A stretch of DNA of 29,808 nucleotides from UBA5972 sp002430125 (lineage in GTDB: Bacteria; Pseudomonadota; Alphaproteobacteria; Rhodobacterales; Rhodobacteraceae). Numbering within the stretch: position 1 is the first letter of the stretch; each line of letters opens with the position of its first letter. Of the stretch, positions 14,479 to 22,151 are shown piece by piece. Both the position numbers and the translations under genes were made by a program. The notes below the pieces were generated by a model. It ran no database searches, was not told the origin of the DNA, and worked only from the letters and a program-made list of their open reading frames with translations. The stretch is from positions 1 through 29,808 of the forward strand of contig CALBIC010000015.1 of the NCBI GenBank assembly GCA_937892915.1. Reading direction: 5' to 3'.

Positions 14479-15024
14479 ATGACACAAAACGGATTTTGGG
14501 TATTTGGCTATGGGTCGCTGTTATGGCAGCCGGGATTTCCCTTTAGCGACCAGAAAATTGCACGCTTGCAGGGATATGCGCGGTCGTTTTGCATGCGGTC
14601 AATCCATCATCGTGGGTCAGTCGAAGAACCGGGATTGGTGTTGGCACTGGATCGCGTTGCAGGTGCCTATTGCGACGGTTTGGCGTTTTTTGTTGAACCA
14701 AAGGACGCTGAAGTAACGATTACCTATCTGCGGGAGCGCGAGCTGATTTCTTCGGCATATCTTGAAGAAGTACACCTGGTTGAGTTCCGTATTGGCGAAT
14801 TTGTGGACGCCGTTTGTTACGTTATTGATGATGCGCATACCCAATATTGTGGCGGATTGCAGTTAGAGGAGCAGGCTTCAATCATTGCTCAGGCGGTCGG
14901 CGGGCGCGGGCCGAACACAGAATATCTTTACAACACCGCTGCGCATTTGCGTGATCTCGGAATTGAAGACGCTGATCTGAACTGGCTTGAAGCGCGGGTG
15001 AAAATTTTGGCAGGCGCTGTCTAG
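14479..15024 (+). CDS. ChaC-like gamma-glutamylcyclotransferase
   Basis: The 181-residue protein has the family opening FWVFGYGSLLWQPGF (YGSL at residues 11-14, the substrate loop) and the RERE cluster at 85-88 that includes the likely catalytic Glu. ChaC-type enzymes cleave the gamma-glutamyl bond of glutathione, giving 5-oxoproline and Cys-Gly, in the cytoplasm. The ATG at 14479 has AGAGG just upstream. Its stop overlaps the stop of the convergent DUF1489 gene by four bases (CTAG). Identification is firm at family level; glutathione as substrate is inferred from the family. Confidence 0.9.
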   Translation: MTQNGFWVFGYGSLLWQPGFPFSDQKIARLQGYARSFCMRSIHHRGSVEEPGLVLALDRVAGAYCDGLAFFVEPKDAEVTITYLRERELISSAYLEEVHLVEFRIGEFVDAVCYVIDDAHTQYCGGLQLEEQASIIAQAVGGRGPNTEYLYNTAAHLRDLGIEDADLNWLEARVKILAGAV

Positions 15025-15467
15025 CGCAACCCGATTTCAGCAAGGGCCAGATTCATCGCATCGGGCAAAGCATCGTCTTCAAACCGGTTTACCGCCAGAT
15101 CGGGTGGACTGTCACGTTGTTCCAAATAGCGCCAACCTTGAAACGGACGACGCGGCGCAGCTTGGGTTTGAATGATCTCAGGCGACATTACGATAGCACA
15201 GCGTCGAATACCGTCTGGCCCAATCGTTTCGTCCAGACGCAGGATTTGTTGGCGCGCAAGAATGACGCCTTTGATCACCCAGTACAGCGATCCGCCATTC
15301 AGCAACTCGGCCGCACGTTTCGGCCACATGCGTGTTACATGAGTTGAAATGTCCTCAATCTCACGCCGATGTGCCGCAATGCGGCTGTCCGCACGATACG
15401 TGCGCAATTGCTCAAGGCTGTCGATGCCGACGCATAGCTTGACCAGATTGATGTGTTTTTGTGTCAC
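15021..15467 (-). CDS. DUF1489 family protein
   Basis: The 148-residue soluble protein carries INLVKLCVGIDSLEQL at its start and the strongly conserved HVTRMWPKRAAELLNGGSLYWVIKGV in the middle, which I recognise as DUF1489, a family of unknown function widespread in alphaproteobacteria. No transmembrane segment or signal peptide is present. The ATG at 15467 is the natural start. Its 5' end lies only about 55 bases from the transposase frame, so its native promoter may have been disturbed by the insertion. Confidence 0.87.
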   Translation of the reverse strand: MTQKHINLVKLCVGIDSLEQLRTYRADSRIAAHRREIEDISTHVTRMWPKRAAELLNGGSLYWVIKGVILARQQILRLDETIGPDGIRRCAIVMSPEIIQTQAAPRRPFQGWRYLEQRDSPPDLAVNRFEDDALPDAMNLALAEIGLR

Positions 15468-15481
15468 GTTCCGGGTCCTTC

Positions 15482-16690
15482 CCCCAAGCGAGGTTACGGA
15501 AACATTAAGACGTTAACAACCGTTGGATTTGGCAAAGACCGTGTTCCAACTCCATGGAGCGTTGATGACGGGCCAACTGAAATACCGCAAGAAACTTACG
15601 CGACCGCAGTTTCGAAAGTTTATGGCAGACCAGCCGCCTTTTATGGTGGTGATGGAGGCTTGCGGCAGCGCTCACGACCGGGCGCGTGAGATAGTCAAGC
15701 TTGGCCACGACGTGAAGCTGATCGCACCGCAATACGTGCGGCCTTTTGTGAAACGTCAGAAGAATGATACTACCGATGCCGAGGCGATTGTGATTGCGGC
15801 GCAGCGCCCGGAGATGCGCTTTGTTGCCCCGAAAATGCAAGAGCAGCAGGCCAGAGCAGTGCTGTTCCGGGCACGGGAGCGCTTGGTTCATCAGCGCACC
15901 GAGTTGGTGAATGCCCTGCGCGCGGTTCTCTATGAATTTGGCCACGTCATCCCGAAGGGGATCGTCAATATCAAGCGGATCGACGCGATTCTGGAGGAGC
16001 CAAACGGCGACTTGCTCACGTTGGTTCGCGACGAATGCCAGGATCTTGTTAAACAGATCGCAGAACAAACGATCCGGATCGACACCAAAACAAAAACCGC
16101 AAAGGAAATGGCGGCGAGGGCTGACACTGCCCAGCGGCTGCAAACGATGCCGGGGGTCGGCCCGCTGACCGCGCTGGCGGTAGAGGCATTCGCCCCCGCG
16201 ATGCAAAACTTCAAACGCGGGCGTGACTTCGCCGCCTGGCTTGGGCTTGTGCCCCGGCAGCATTCATCTGGCGGCAAGGAACGATTAGGGCGCGTCTCCA
16301 AGGCTGGTCAGGCCGATATCCGTCGCTTGCTAATCATCGGGGCGATGTCACGATTGAACTGGATCGGTCGCAAGTCGATCCCCGCGGGATCGTGGCTGGC
16401 ACGAATGCTGGAAAGGAAGCCGCGTATGCTCGTGGCGATCGCGCTGGCCAACAAGATGGCGCGCGGGATCTGGGCGGCCAAGCTGACAAAGAATGAGAAC
16501 TATAGGGGTCCGGCACAGGCCGTGGCAACATTAACAACATGTGCCGCAGCGACCTGAACCGGTGAAGGGGGTGTGAGAAGGCGACGACCCGCATGGGCGC
16601 AATGATCGAACATATCTGGATTGGAAAAACCAGCTATGGACTTCGAGCCAACAAAGCTCGTTTGTAAGATTTGGACCTAATCCGCAGATC
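15482..16690 (+). mobile_element. IS110-family insertion sequence (approximate ends)
   Basis: The element is defined by an IS110-type transposase; the ends are not fixed because this family lacks prominent terminal inverted repeats and makes no target duplication. The left limit must lie between the DUF1489 start (15467) and the transposase. The right limit must lie before about 16706, where deacylase similarity begins. Noncoding sequence is therefore at most about 55 bases on the left and about 130-150 bases on the right. It is probably a decayed or truncated copy. Confidence 0.65.
15523..16557 (+). CDS. IS110-family transposase, 5' end frameshifted
   Basis: The frame encodes 344 residues with the DEDD RuvC-like domain. 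The first Asp is in LDLAKTVFQLHG, the Glu in VVMEACGSAH, and the last acidic pair in NDTTDAEAI. The C-terminal Transposase_20 domain has MPGVGPLTALAVEAF and LVPRQHSSGGKERLG, with the catalytic Ser region. IS110 enzymes act through RNA-guided (bridge RNA) recombination. The only start in this frame is TTG at 15523, which would omit the usual N-terminal strand. In the preceding frame the bases encode NIKTLTTVG, the residues expected just before LDLAKT. A missing five-base TTGGA copy (TTGGATTTGG in place of TTGGATTGGATTTGG) would explain the break. The gene is therefore probably inactive or poorly translated, although the catalytic residues remain. Confidence 0.88.
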   Translation: MDLAKTVFQLHGALMTGQLKYRKKLTRPQFRKFMADQPPFMVVMEACGSAHDRAREIVKLGHDVKLIAPQYVRPFVKRQKNDTTDAEAIVIAAQRPEMRFVAPKMQEQQARAVLFRARERLVHQRTELVNALRAVLYEFGHVIPKGIVNIKRIDAILEEPNGDLLTLVRDECQDLVKQIAEQTIRIDTKTKTAKEMAARADTAQRLQTMPGVGPLTALAVEAFAPAMQNFKRGRDFAAWLGLVPRQHSSGGKERLGRVSKAGQADIRRLLIIGAMSRLNWIGRKSIPAGSWLARMLERKPRMLVAIALANKMARGIWAAKLTKNENYRGPAQAVATLTTCAAAT

Positions 16691-16705
16691 ACCATATCCA
16701 TCAGT

Positions 16706-17161
16706 CGCGAAGCAACGGTTGACCGTCTGCATCCCGCAGGAGCAATATATTTTGATATGGACGAGGCAGATTTGCAGCGCATTCTGGCTTTCCCAACCTC
16801 GATGATCGGGTCCGACGGCATTCCAGGTACCGAAAAACCACATCTACGTCTTTGGGGTACATTTCCAAGGGTGCTTGGGCATTACGCGCGTGATCTGGGC
16901 TTGCTGACATTGCCGCAAGCAATTCACAAAATGACCGGCATGTCGGCCGCAAACTTCGGGCTGACGGATCGCGGATTGGTGGAGGTGGGGATGCAGGCCG
17001 ATCTGGTGGTGTTTGATGCGGACCAAGTGATTGACGCTGCAACATTTGATGATCCGGAACGCCAGGCACGCGGCATCATGCATGTATTTGTCAACGGCGT
17101 TTGCAGTTTTGAAAACGGAGCGCAGACGGCGCAAAAAGGCGGGCGGTTCCTGACGCATTAG
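16706..17161 (+). pseudogene. N-acyl-D-amino-acid deacylase, C-terminal fragment
   Basis: From about 16706 the frame reads REATVDRLHPAGAIYFDMDE and continues with IGSDGIPGTEKPHLRLWGTFPRVLG and DRGLVEVGMQADLVVFDADQV to the stop at 17161. This is the C-terminal part of the D-aminoacylase family (amidohydrolase superfamily), including the segment with the last metal/catalytic Asp (GSDG). About 150 residues remain of a usual 480 or so; the N-terminal metal-binding HxH region is missing. The break coincides with the IS110 element immediately upstream, so insertion plus deletion probably destroyed the gene. The frame stays open further upstream into probable IS sequence. The first internal ATG is at 16757. 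No function is expected. Confidence 0.85.
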
Positions 17162-17268
17162 GGTATGAGTGGCTTTTATATACTTATCTAAATCCTGATC
17201 TATTGATTGACCGGGACAGGCGATCTGTCTATCCTCTGACTTCCTCCTAAGCCAAGTGGACCGACCCA

Positions 17269-19536
17269 ATGAGCCGTTTTTCCGCCCCCATTGCCGAGCA
17301 AATCTGGGACATGAAATACCGCTTCAAAGCGGCAGACGGCACGCCGACCGACCAAACGGTTGAAGACAGCTGGCGCCGTGTGGCGAACGCGTTGGCTGCC
17401 GAAGAAGTGGATCCGAAAAAGTGGCAGGACAAATTTTATAACGCATTGGAAGATTTCAAGTTTCTGCCCGCCGGCCGCATACTGGCCGGGGCGGGAACCG
17501 GTCGATCAGTGACGTTGTTCAACTGCTTTGTCATGGGCACGATTCCCGACAGTATGGGTGGAATTTTTGACAACCTGCGCGAGGCCGCCTTGACCATGCA
17601 GCAAGGTGGCGGCATTGGCTATGATTTTTCGACCCTTAGACCCAAGGGGGCTGCTGTCAAAGGCGTGGCCGCCGACGCATCTGGCCCACTAAGTTTCATG
17701 GACGTGTGGGACGCGATGTGCCGTACCATCATGTCAGCAGGCAGCCGACGGGGTGCGATGATGGCGACCCTGCGCTGCGACCACCCGGATATCGAAGCCT
17801 TCATCGAGGCCAAACAAGACCCGGCACGCCTACGGATGTTCAACCTTTCGGTACTGATTACAGACGCGTTCATGCAGGCAGTCAAAGATGACGCCAGCTG
17901 GGATCTGATCTTTGACGGCGAGGTTTTCAAAACCATTTCAGCCCGGGTACTGTGGGACAGGATCACCCGTGCGACGTATGAATTTGCCGAGCCCGGGGTG
18001 ATTTTCATCGACCGGATCAACCAGCAAAACAACCTTGCCTATTGCGAAACCATTGCGGCGACTAATCCTTGCGGTGAACAACCCTTGCCGCCTTATGGTG
18101 CCTGCCTTTTGGGGTCGATCAATCTGGCAAAACTGGTTTGGTTTCCCTTCGAGGATGGCGCGCATGTATGTGAAACCGCGCTGACAGATCTTGTGACGAC
18201 AGCCGTTCGGATGATGGATAATGTGGTGGATCGTTCGCGGTTTCCACTTCCGCAACAGCAGGCCGAAGCGCAGGCGAAGCGGCGGATTGGGCTGGGGATC
18301 ACCGGGCTGGCCGATGCTTTGCTGATGACCAGCCTGCGATATGGCAGCGACGAGGCCGCAGCGCAGACAGAACACTGGCTGCACCTGATCGCACGGGCGG
18401 CCTATCTGGCATCGGCCAATCTGGCTGCGGAAAAAGGGGCCTTCCCACTTTTTGATCGCGACAAGTTTCTGGCCAGCGGGTCACTTACGACCATGGATGA
18501 GGACGTGAAAACGTCCATCGCCAAACATGGTATCCGCAATGCTTTGCTGACGTCGATTGCTCCAACGGGCACGATCTCGCTTTACGCTGGCAACGTCAGT
18601 TCAGGGATCGAGCCGGTGTTTGCCTATTCTTATAAACGTAAGGTTTTGCAAAAGGACGGATCGCGTACCGAAGAAGAAGTTGTGGATTATGCGGTGCGGT
18701 TATGGCGCGAAAAATTTGGCGACGCCCCTCTGCCCGACCATTTCACCGATGCGCAAAGCCTGATGCCGCTTGAACATGTGAAAATGCAAGCGGCAGCACA
18801 GAAATGGGTGGATTCATCAATTTCAAAAACCATCAACTGCCCGGTTGATATCTCGTTTGCCGATTTCAAAGAGGTGTATTCCGCTGCATGGGAAAGCGGT
18901 TGCAAGGGTTGCACGACCTATCGGCCCAATGATGTGACGGGGTCAGTTCTAAGTGTGTCTGACGCACCGGCAAAGGTCGCGAAAACCAAGAAGGGGGCCG
19001 ATGTGGTTTACATCAGCGAACCACTGGACCGGCCCGAGGCACTGGAAGGCAACACATATAAAATCAAATGGCCGGAAAGCGAGCACGCGATTTATATCAC
19101 GATAAATGATGTGATTGCCAATGGGCGCAGACGTCCGTTCGAGGTGTTCATCAACTCCAAAAACATGGAGCATTTTGCCTGGACGGTGGGGCTAACGCGG
19201 ATGATCTCGGCAGTGTTTCGGCGCGGCGGCGATGTGTCTTTCGTGATCGAGGAACTGAAAGCCGTGTTCGACCCGCGCGGCGGGGCGTGGATGGAAGGCA
19301 AGTACATCCCGTCAATTCTGGCGGCCATCGGCGGGGTGATAGAACGTCACATGATCGCCATTGGATTTATCGAAGAAGGCGGCCATCTGAAATCCGACCC
19401 GCATCCGAATGCCGAGGCGATTGCAGTCGGCGAACGCCCCCGCGGGCAGGCCTGTCCGAACTGCGGCCAATATGCGGTCCAGATGGTCGAGGGCTGCAAA
19501 ACCTGTCTGGAATGTGGTCACAGCAAGTGTGGTTAG
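17269..19536 (+). CDS. nrdJ: Adenosylcobalamin-dependent ribonucleotide reductase (class II)
   Basis: The 755-residue class II reductase converts ribonucleotides to deoxyribonucleotides using adenosylcobalamin to generate a thiyl radical, so it needs no oxygen and no NrdB. Visible features are FNCF with the first redox Cys (C86), the catalytic NPCGEQ at 266-271 (C268 as thiyl site, N266 and E270), and PTGTISLYAGNVSSGIEP. There is a C-terminal extension ending in paired CxxC motifs (CPNCG, CKTCLECG), probably zinc-binding and redox-active. Length and N-terminus (MSRFSAPIAEQIWDMKYRFK) match Rhodobacterales NrdJ. The ribosome site before ATG 17269 is weak. I saw no cobalamin riboswitch or clear NrdR boxes in the 107-base upstream gap. 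The stop overlaps the convergent AraC-type gene by four bases. Confidence 0.96.
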   Translation: MSRFSAPIAEQIWDMKYRFKAADGTPTDQTVEDSWRRVANALAAEEVDPKKWQDKFYNALEDFKFLPAGRILAGAGTGRSVTLFNCFVMGTIPDSMGGIFDNLREAALTMQQGGGIGYDFSTLRPKGAAVKGVAADASGPLSFMDVWDAMCRTIMSAGSRRGAMMATLRCDHPDIEAFIEAKQDPARLRMFNLSVLITDAFMQAVKDDASWDLIFDGEVFKTISARVLWDRITRATYEFAEPGVIFIDRINQQNNLAYCETIAATNPCGEQPLPPYGACLLGSINLAKLVWFPFEDGAHVCETALTDLVTTAVRMMDNVVDRSRFPLPQQQAEAQAKRRIGLGITGLADALLMTSLRYGSDEAAAQTEHWLHLIARAAYLASANLAAEKGAFPLFDRDKFLASGSLTTMDEDVKTSIAKHGIRNALLTSIAPTGTISLYAGNVSSGIEPVFAYSYKRKVLQKDGSRTEEEVVDYAVRLWREKFGDAPLPDHFTDAQSLMPLEHVKMQAAAQKWVDSSISKTINCPVDISFADFKEVYSAAWESGCKGCTTYRPNDVTGSVLSVSDAPAKVAKTKKGADVVYISEPLDRPEALEGNTYKIKWPESEHAIYITINDVIANGRRRPFEVFINSKNMEHFAWTVGLTRMISAVFRRGGDVSFVIEELKAVFDPRGGAWMEGKYIPSILAAIGGVIERHMIAIGFIEEGGHLKSDPHPNAEAIAVGERPRGQACPNCGQYAVQMVEGCKTCLECGHSKCG

Positions 19537-20438
19537 GCCTGCCGGCGCAAGGCTGATGGGGTCTGGCCAAATTCACGCTTGAACGCACGAACAAAGGCGA
19601 TATCCGACAGGTACCCAACCTGCTCGGCCACGTCGGCAACCGGCAGATTGGTGGTTTTCAGAACGTCGCTGGCCACCAGCATGCGCCATTTCGCCAGATA
19701 TTCGACTGGCGAGACCGACAGTTTTTGTTTGAAGGTCTGCGCGAAAGACGATCGTGACATCGCCGCGGTCTGCGCCAAATCAGCCAGCCCCATGGGCTGT
19801 CCATAGTCTTGGTGGATCCGGGAAATCGCCCGTTCCAGCCGCGCATCACTCAACCCGGCGAAGAACCCGTCTGATGGCGGGTTTATCTGGTAATATGCTC
19901 TGAGCGTCTGCACCAGCAAAACCTCGGCCATGCGCTCAACGATCATGTTCTGCCCGGGCCTGGGCCGCGCCAATTCCCTCAGGATCAAAGGCAGCACCGC
20001 CGCGGTCATATCATCAATGGCCGGATCCGCTGTGCGAAGATGTACGAATTCCGGCAAATCAGCCAGCAACGGATGTTTGAAATCCAAACGATATTCGTAG
20101 TGTCCACAGATGACCCGCGCCGCCTGCCCCGGCCCGTCAAAACACGGCTGGTCGGTCGCAAACGAGGCCATTGCCTGCGGCCCCGGTACGGCCTGACGTC
20201 CCGGCGCATCGGCCAGAACATGTGCCTGACCGCGTGGAAACAGCAGAATGTCGCCGCTAGCGCAATTGTGGGTCACCTCCTGCACCGTGACCGTGCAATG
20301 ACCGCGCGAAATCACATGAAACTGCGCATAGCCCGTGTTCTGGATGCACATCGCCCAAGGGCTGTGGAAATCGCGTTGAAAATAGACGCAGGCGCGCAAT
20401 CTGACACGCTGCATTACATCACTAAGGGCATCCTGCAT
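19533..20438 (-). CDS. AraC-family regulator with cupin sensor domain
   Basis: The 301-residue regulator has an N-terminal cupin_6-type sensor region (about residues 15-130, including FHVISRGHCTVTV and GDILLFPRGQAHVL) and a C-terminal AraC double helix-turn-helix (about 200-301, with LADLAQTAAMSRSSFAQTFK and VADVAEQVGYLSDIAFVRAFKREFG). Such proteins usually activate an adjacent gene in response to a small ligand. I chose ATG at 20438, with AGGT about 7 bases upstream; the longer frame would need TTG at 20465. It is divergent from the secreted cupin gene, the likely target, and possible half-sites lie in the gap. Ligand unknown. Confidence 0.9.
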   Translation of the reverse strand: MQDALSDVMQRVRLRACVYFQRDFHSPWAMCIQNTGYAQFHVISRGHCTVTVQEVTHNCASGDILLFPRGQAHVLADAPGRQAVPGPQAMASFATDQPCFDGPGQAARVICGHYEYRLDFKHPLLADLPEFVHLRTADPAIDDMTAAVLPLILRELARPRPGQNMIVERMAEVLLVQTLRAYYQINPPSDGFFAGLSDARLERAISRIHQDYGQPMGLADLAQTAAMSRSSFAQTFKQKLSVSPVEYLAKWRMLVASDVLKTTNLPVADVAEQVGYLSDIAFVRAFKREFGQTPSALRRQA

Positions 20439-20511
20439 GATTTTACCTGTAGGCGAAACTTGCAAACCTTATAACTGCACTTTCACAGTAGTAGAATTAT
20501 TATTCCACCAT

Positions 20512-20539
20512 TTTGGACGAATGGCTAATAAATTTGGAC
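20512..20539. promoter_or_regulatory. Candidate AraC-type operator (direct repeat, 21-bp spacing)
   Basis: TTTGGAC occurs at 20512-20518 and again at 20533-20539, in the same orientation and 21 bases apart, two helical turns, as is usual for AraC-family half-sites. It lies between the AraC-type gene and the secreted cupin gene, 74 bases before the latter's start. Short repeats arise by chance, so this is a proposal. Confidence 0.4.
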
Positions 20540-20612
20540 TTTCAGTAATTCATCATCCATTTTATTGCCCTTACCTTCGGAAGTTCAATCGACAACCACA
20601 CAGGATGAAAAG

Positions 20613-21059
20613 ATGAAACTCTCGATATTTCGGCTGATACCGCTAACCGCAGCCCTGACCTTTGCCACAAGCGCCGTAATGGCGGACGAAGCCTTTGATC
20701 CGGCCAAACCGGTCGCCCTGCCGCGTGCCGGGCTCAGCTATTTCAACCTTAATCCGATGATCCAGATGGCCGATGCCTATGGCAATCTGACCAATACGGC
20801 GCATGGCACGTTCGGAAAATTTCCGGCGCATTTTGATGCTGGCAGGCACACGCATACCGGGGCTTATCACGGGGTGGTCATCAAGGGCACCATGACCAAC
20901 CAGTTCGCCGCAGGAACCAATCCGCCCGAATTGGTGGCTGGGTCGTATTGGTACGTACCTGCAATGCTCGAACATTCGACCGCCTGCATTTCAGATGAGC
21001 CTTGCGAGTTCTTCTTTTTTGCCGGTGGAAAATTCGACTTCATGCCCGCCAGTCAGTAA
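20613..21059 (+). CDS. Secreted cupin-domain protein (DUF4437-like)
   Basis: The 148-residue protein has an N-terminal signal peptide (about residues 1-24, predicted cleavage after VMA) and then a single cupin barrel. The likely metal-binding residues are in HFDAGRHTHTGAYHGVVIKG, with a further His in MLEHSTAC. Periplasmic cupins of this type resemble DUF4437 proteins; no reaction can be assigned. The ATG at 20613 has AGGA about 7 bases upstream. It is divergent from the AraC-type regulator and is probably controlled by it (inference from arrangement). Two Cys residues (CISDEPC) near the end could form a disulfide in the periplasm. Confidence 0.8.
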   Translation: MKLSIFRLIPLTAALTFATSAVMADEAFDPAKPVALPRAGLSYFNLNPMIQMADAYGNLTNTAHGTFGKFPAHFDAGRHTHTGAYHGVVIKGTMTNQFAAGTNPPELVAGSYWYVPAMLEHSTACISDEPCEFFFFAGGKFDFMPASQ

Positions 21060-21204
21060 TCGCAGGGCAATCTGCCTCAAGATTAGTCAGTTCCGGGGGC
21101 AATTGACACGGAAATGTTGCCCGATTGCTCTTTCCCAACCACATTCCTGCCTCTATCCTCGGGCACAAGGTTGCAGATAAGTAACCAAACATTCGGGGCG
21201 AGCG

Positions 21205-22128
21205 ATGCGGGCGATATTGTGGGGACTGACATTTCTGGTCATTGTGGCGGCCAATCCAATGGCGGCCAACGATCGGGTGTGGCTGGGAAAAGCCCGGGTA
21301 TTCACAAATGACCAATTGGGCGACGGCAAAGACCGGTGGCGATCGGGTTCTTACGCTTTAAGCTGGATACGCGGCACCAGTTGGAATGGCAGCATGCCGA
21401 CTGGTTTCGGCGAGCTGGTTGAATACCGCGTTCGCTCGGAAATCATTGCGCCCGATGATTTAAGAAATCCAATTATCGGCACTGATCGGCGCTATGTGGG
21501 GGTGTTGGCCTTTGGCGCAATCAGCCATATGAAGGCCGGAGCGTCTGATTTGTCGGTCGGTATTGAGATGGTGCTGACAGGGCCGATGACAGGCGTTGGC
21601 GGTTTCCAGTCGTTCATCCATCGTGGTCTTGGCATGGGCACGCCGCAGGTTTTTGGCAGCCAGATCGGCAATGCGGTTCATCCGACAATCAACGTGGAAT
21701 TGGGGCGTGATTTCAGCCTGTCCATAGGCGGAAAACCCGTGACATTCCGCCCCTATCTGGAAGCACAGGCCGGGGTGGAAACCTATTTACGAGTAGGCGG
21801 CGACCTGACCATCGGCACGCTGGGGCAAGGCGATATGCAAGTTCGATCAGTGGTGTCCGGTTTCCGCAATGTCGCGATAAAGGGCACCCGTCCGCGCGGT
21901 GTGTCGTTCATTTTGGGTGGCGACGTGGCCTATGTGCAATCCAGCAAATACCTGCCAACGTCATCTGGTTTCGTTGTGCAAAACCCACGCGCCCGGCTGC
22001 GGGCTGGCGTTTACGCGGAAGGCGAAAAGCGATCGTTCTTTTATGGCCTGACATGGCTTGGAAAAGAATTTGCAGCCCAGACCGGCAGCCAGGTCGTCGG
22101 ATCTTTCGCGGTGCGCATGAAGTTCTGA
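21205..22128 (+). CDS. LpxR-like outer-membrane protein (DUF2219)
   Basis: The 307-residue protein has a signal peptide (about residues 1-21) and a beta-barrel-like body ending in Phe, as outer-membrane proteins do. It matches the LpxR/DUF2219 family: the ND pair at 35-36 in TNDQLGDGKDRWRSGSY, and Q135/H139 in GGFQSFIHRGLGM, correspond to conserved active-site positions of lipid A 3'-O-deacylase. LpxR removes the 3'-acyloxyacyl chain of lipid A in the outer membrane. Whether this distant member does so is inferred. The ATG at 21205 directly starts the signal peptide; GGGGCGAG lies upstream. It follows the secreted cupin gene by 145 bases and may have its own promoter. Confidence 0.8.
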   Translation: MRAILWGLTFLVIVAANPMAANDRVWLGKARVFTNDQLGDGKDRWRSGSYALSWIRGTSWNGSMPTGFGELVEYRVRSEIIAPDDLRNPIIGTDRRYVGVLAFGAISHMKAGASDLSVGIEMVLTGPMTGVGGFQSFIHRGLGMGTPQVFGSQIGNAVHPTINVELGRDFSLSIGGKPVTFRPYLEAQAGVETYLRVGGDLTIGTLGQGDMQVRSVVSGFRNVAIKGTRPRGVSFILGGDVAYVQSSKYLPTSSGFVVQNPRARLRAGVYAEGEKRSFFYGLTWLGKEFAAQTGSQVVGSFAVRMKF

Positions 22129-22151
22129 TGCGCCGCGCTGTGGTCACCTGA

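Noticed and set aside
17162..17268. Cobalamin riboswitch or NrdR boxes before nrdJ
   Set aside because: The gap is only 107 bases, with no recognisable B12-box or NrdR palindrome; only a small GACAG/CTGTC stem near 17215-17229 is present.
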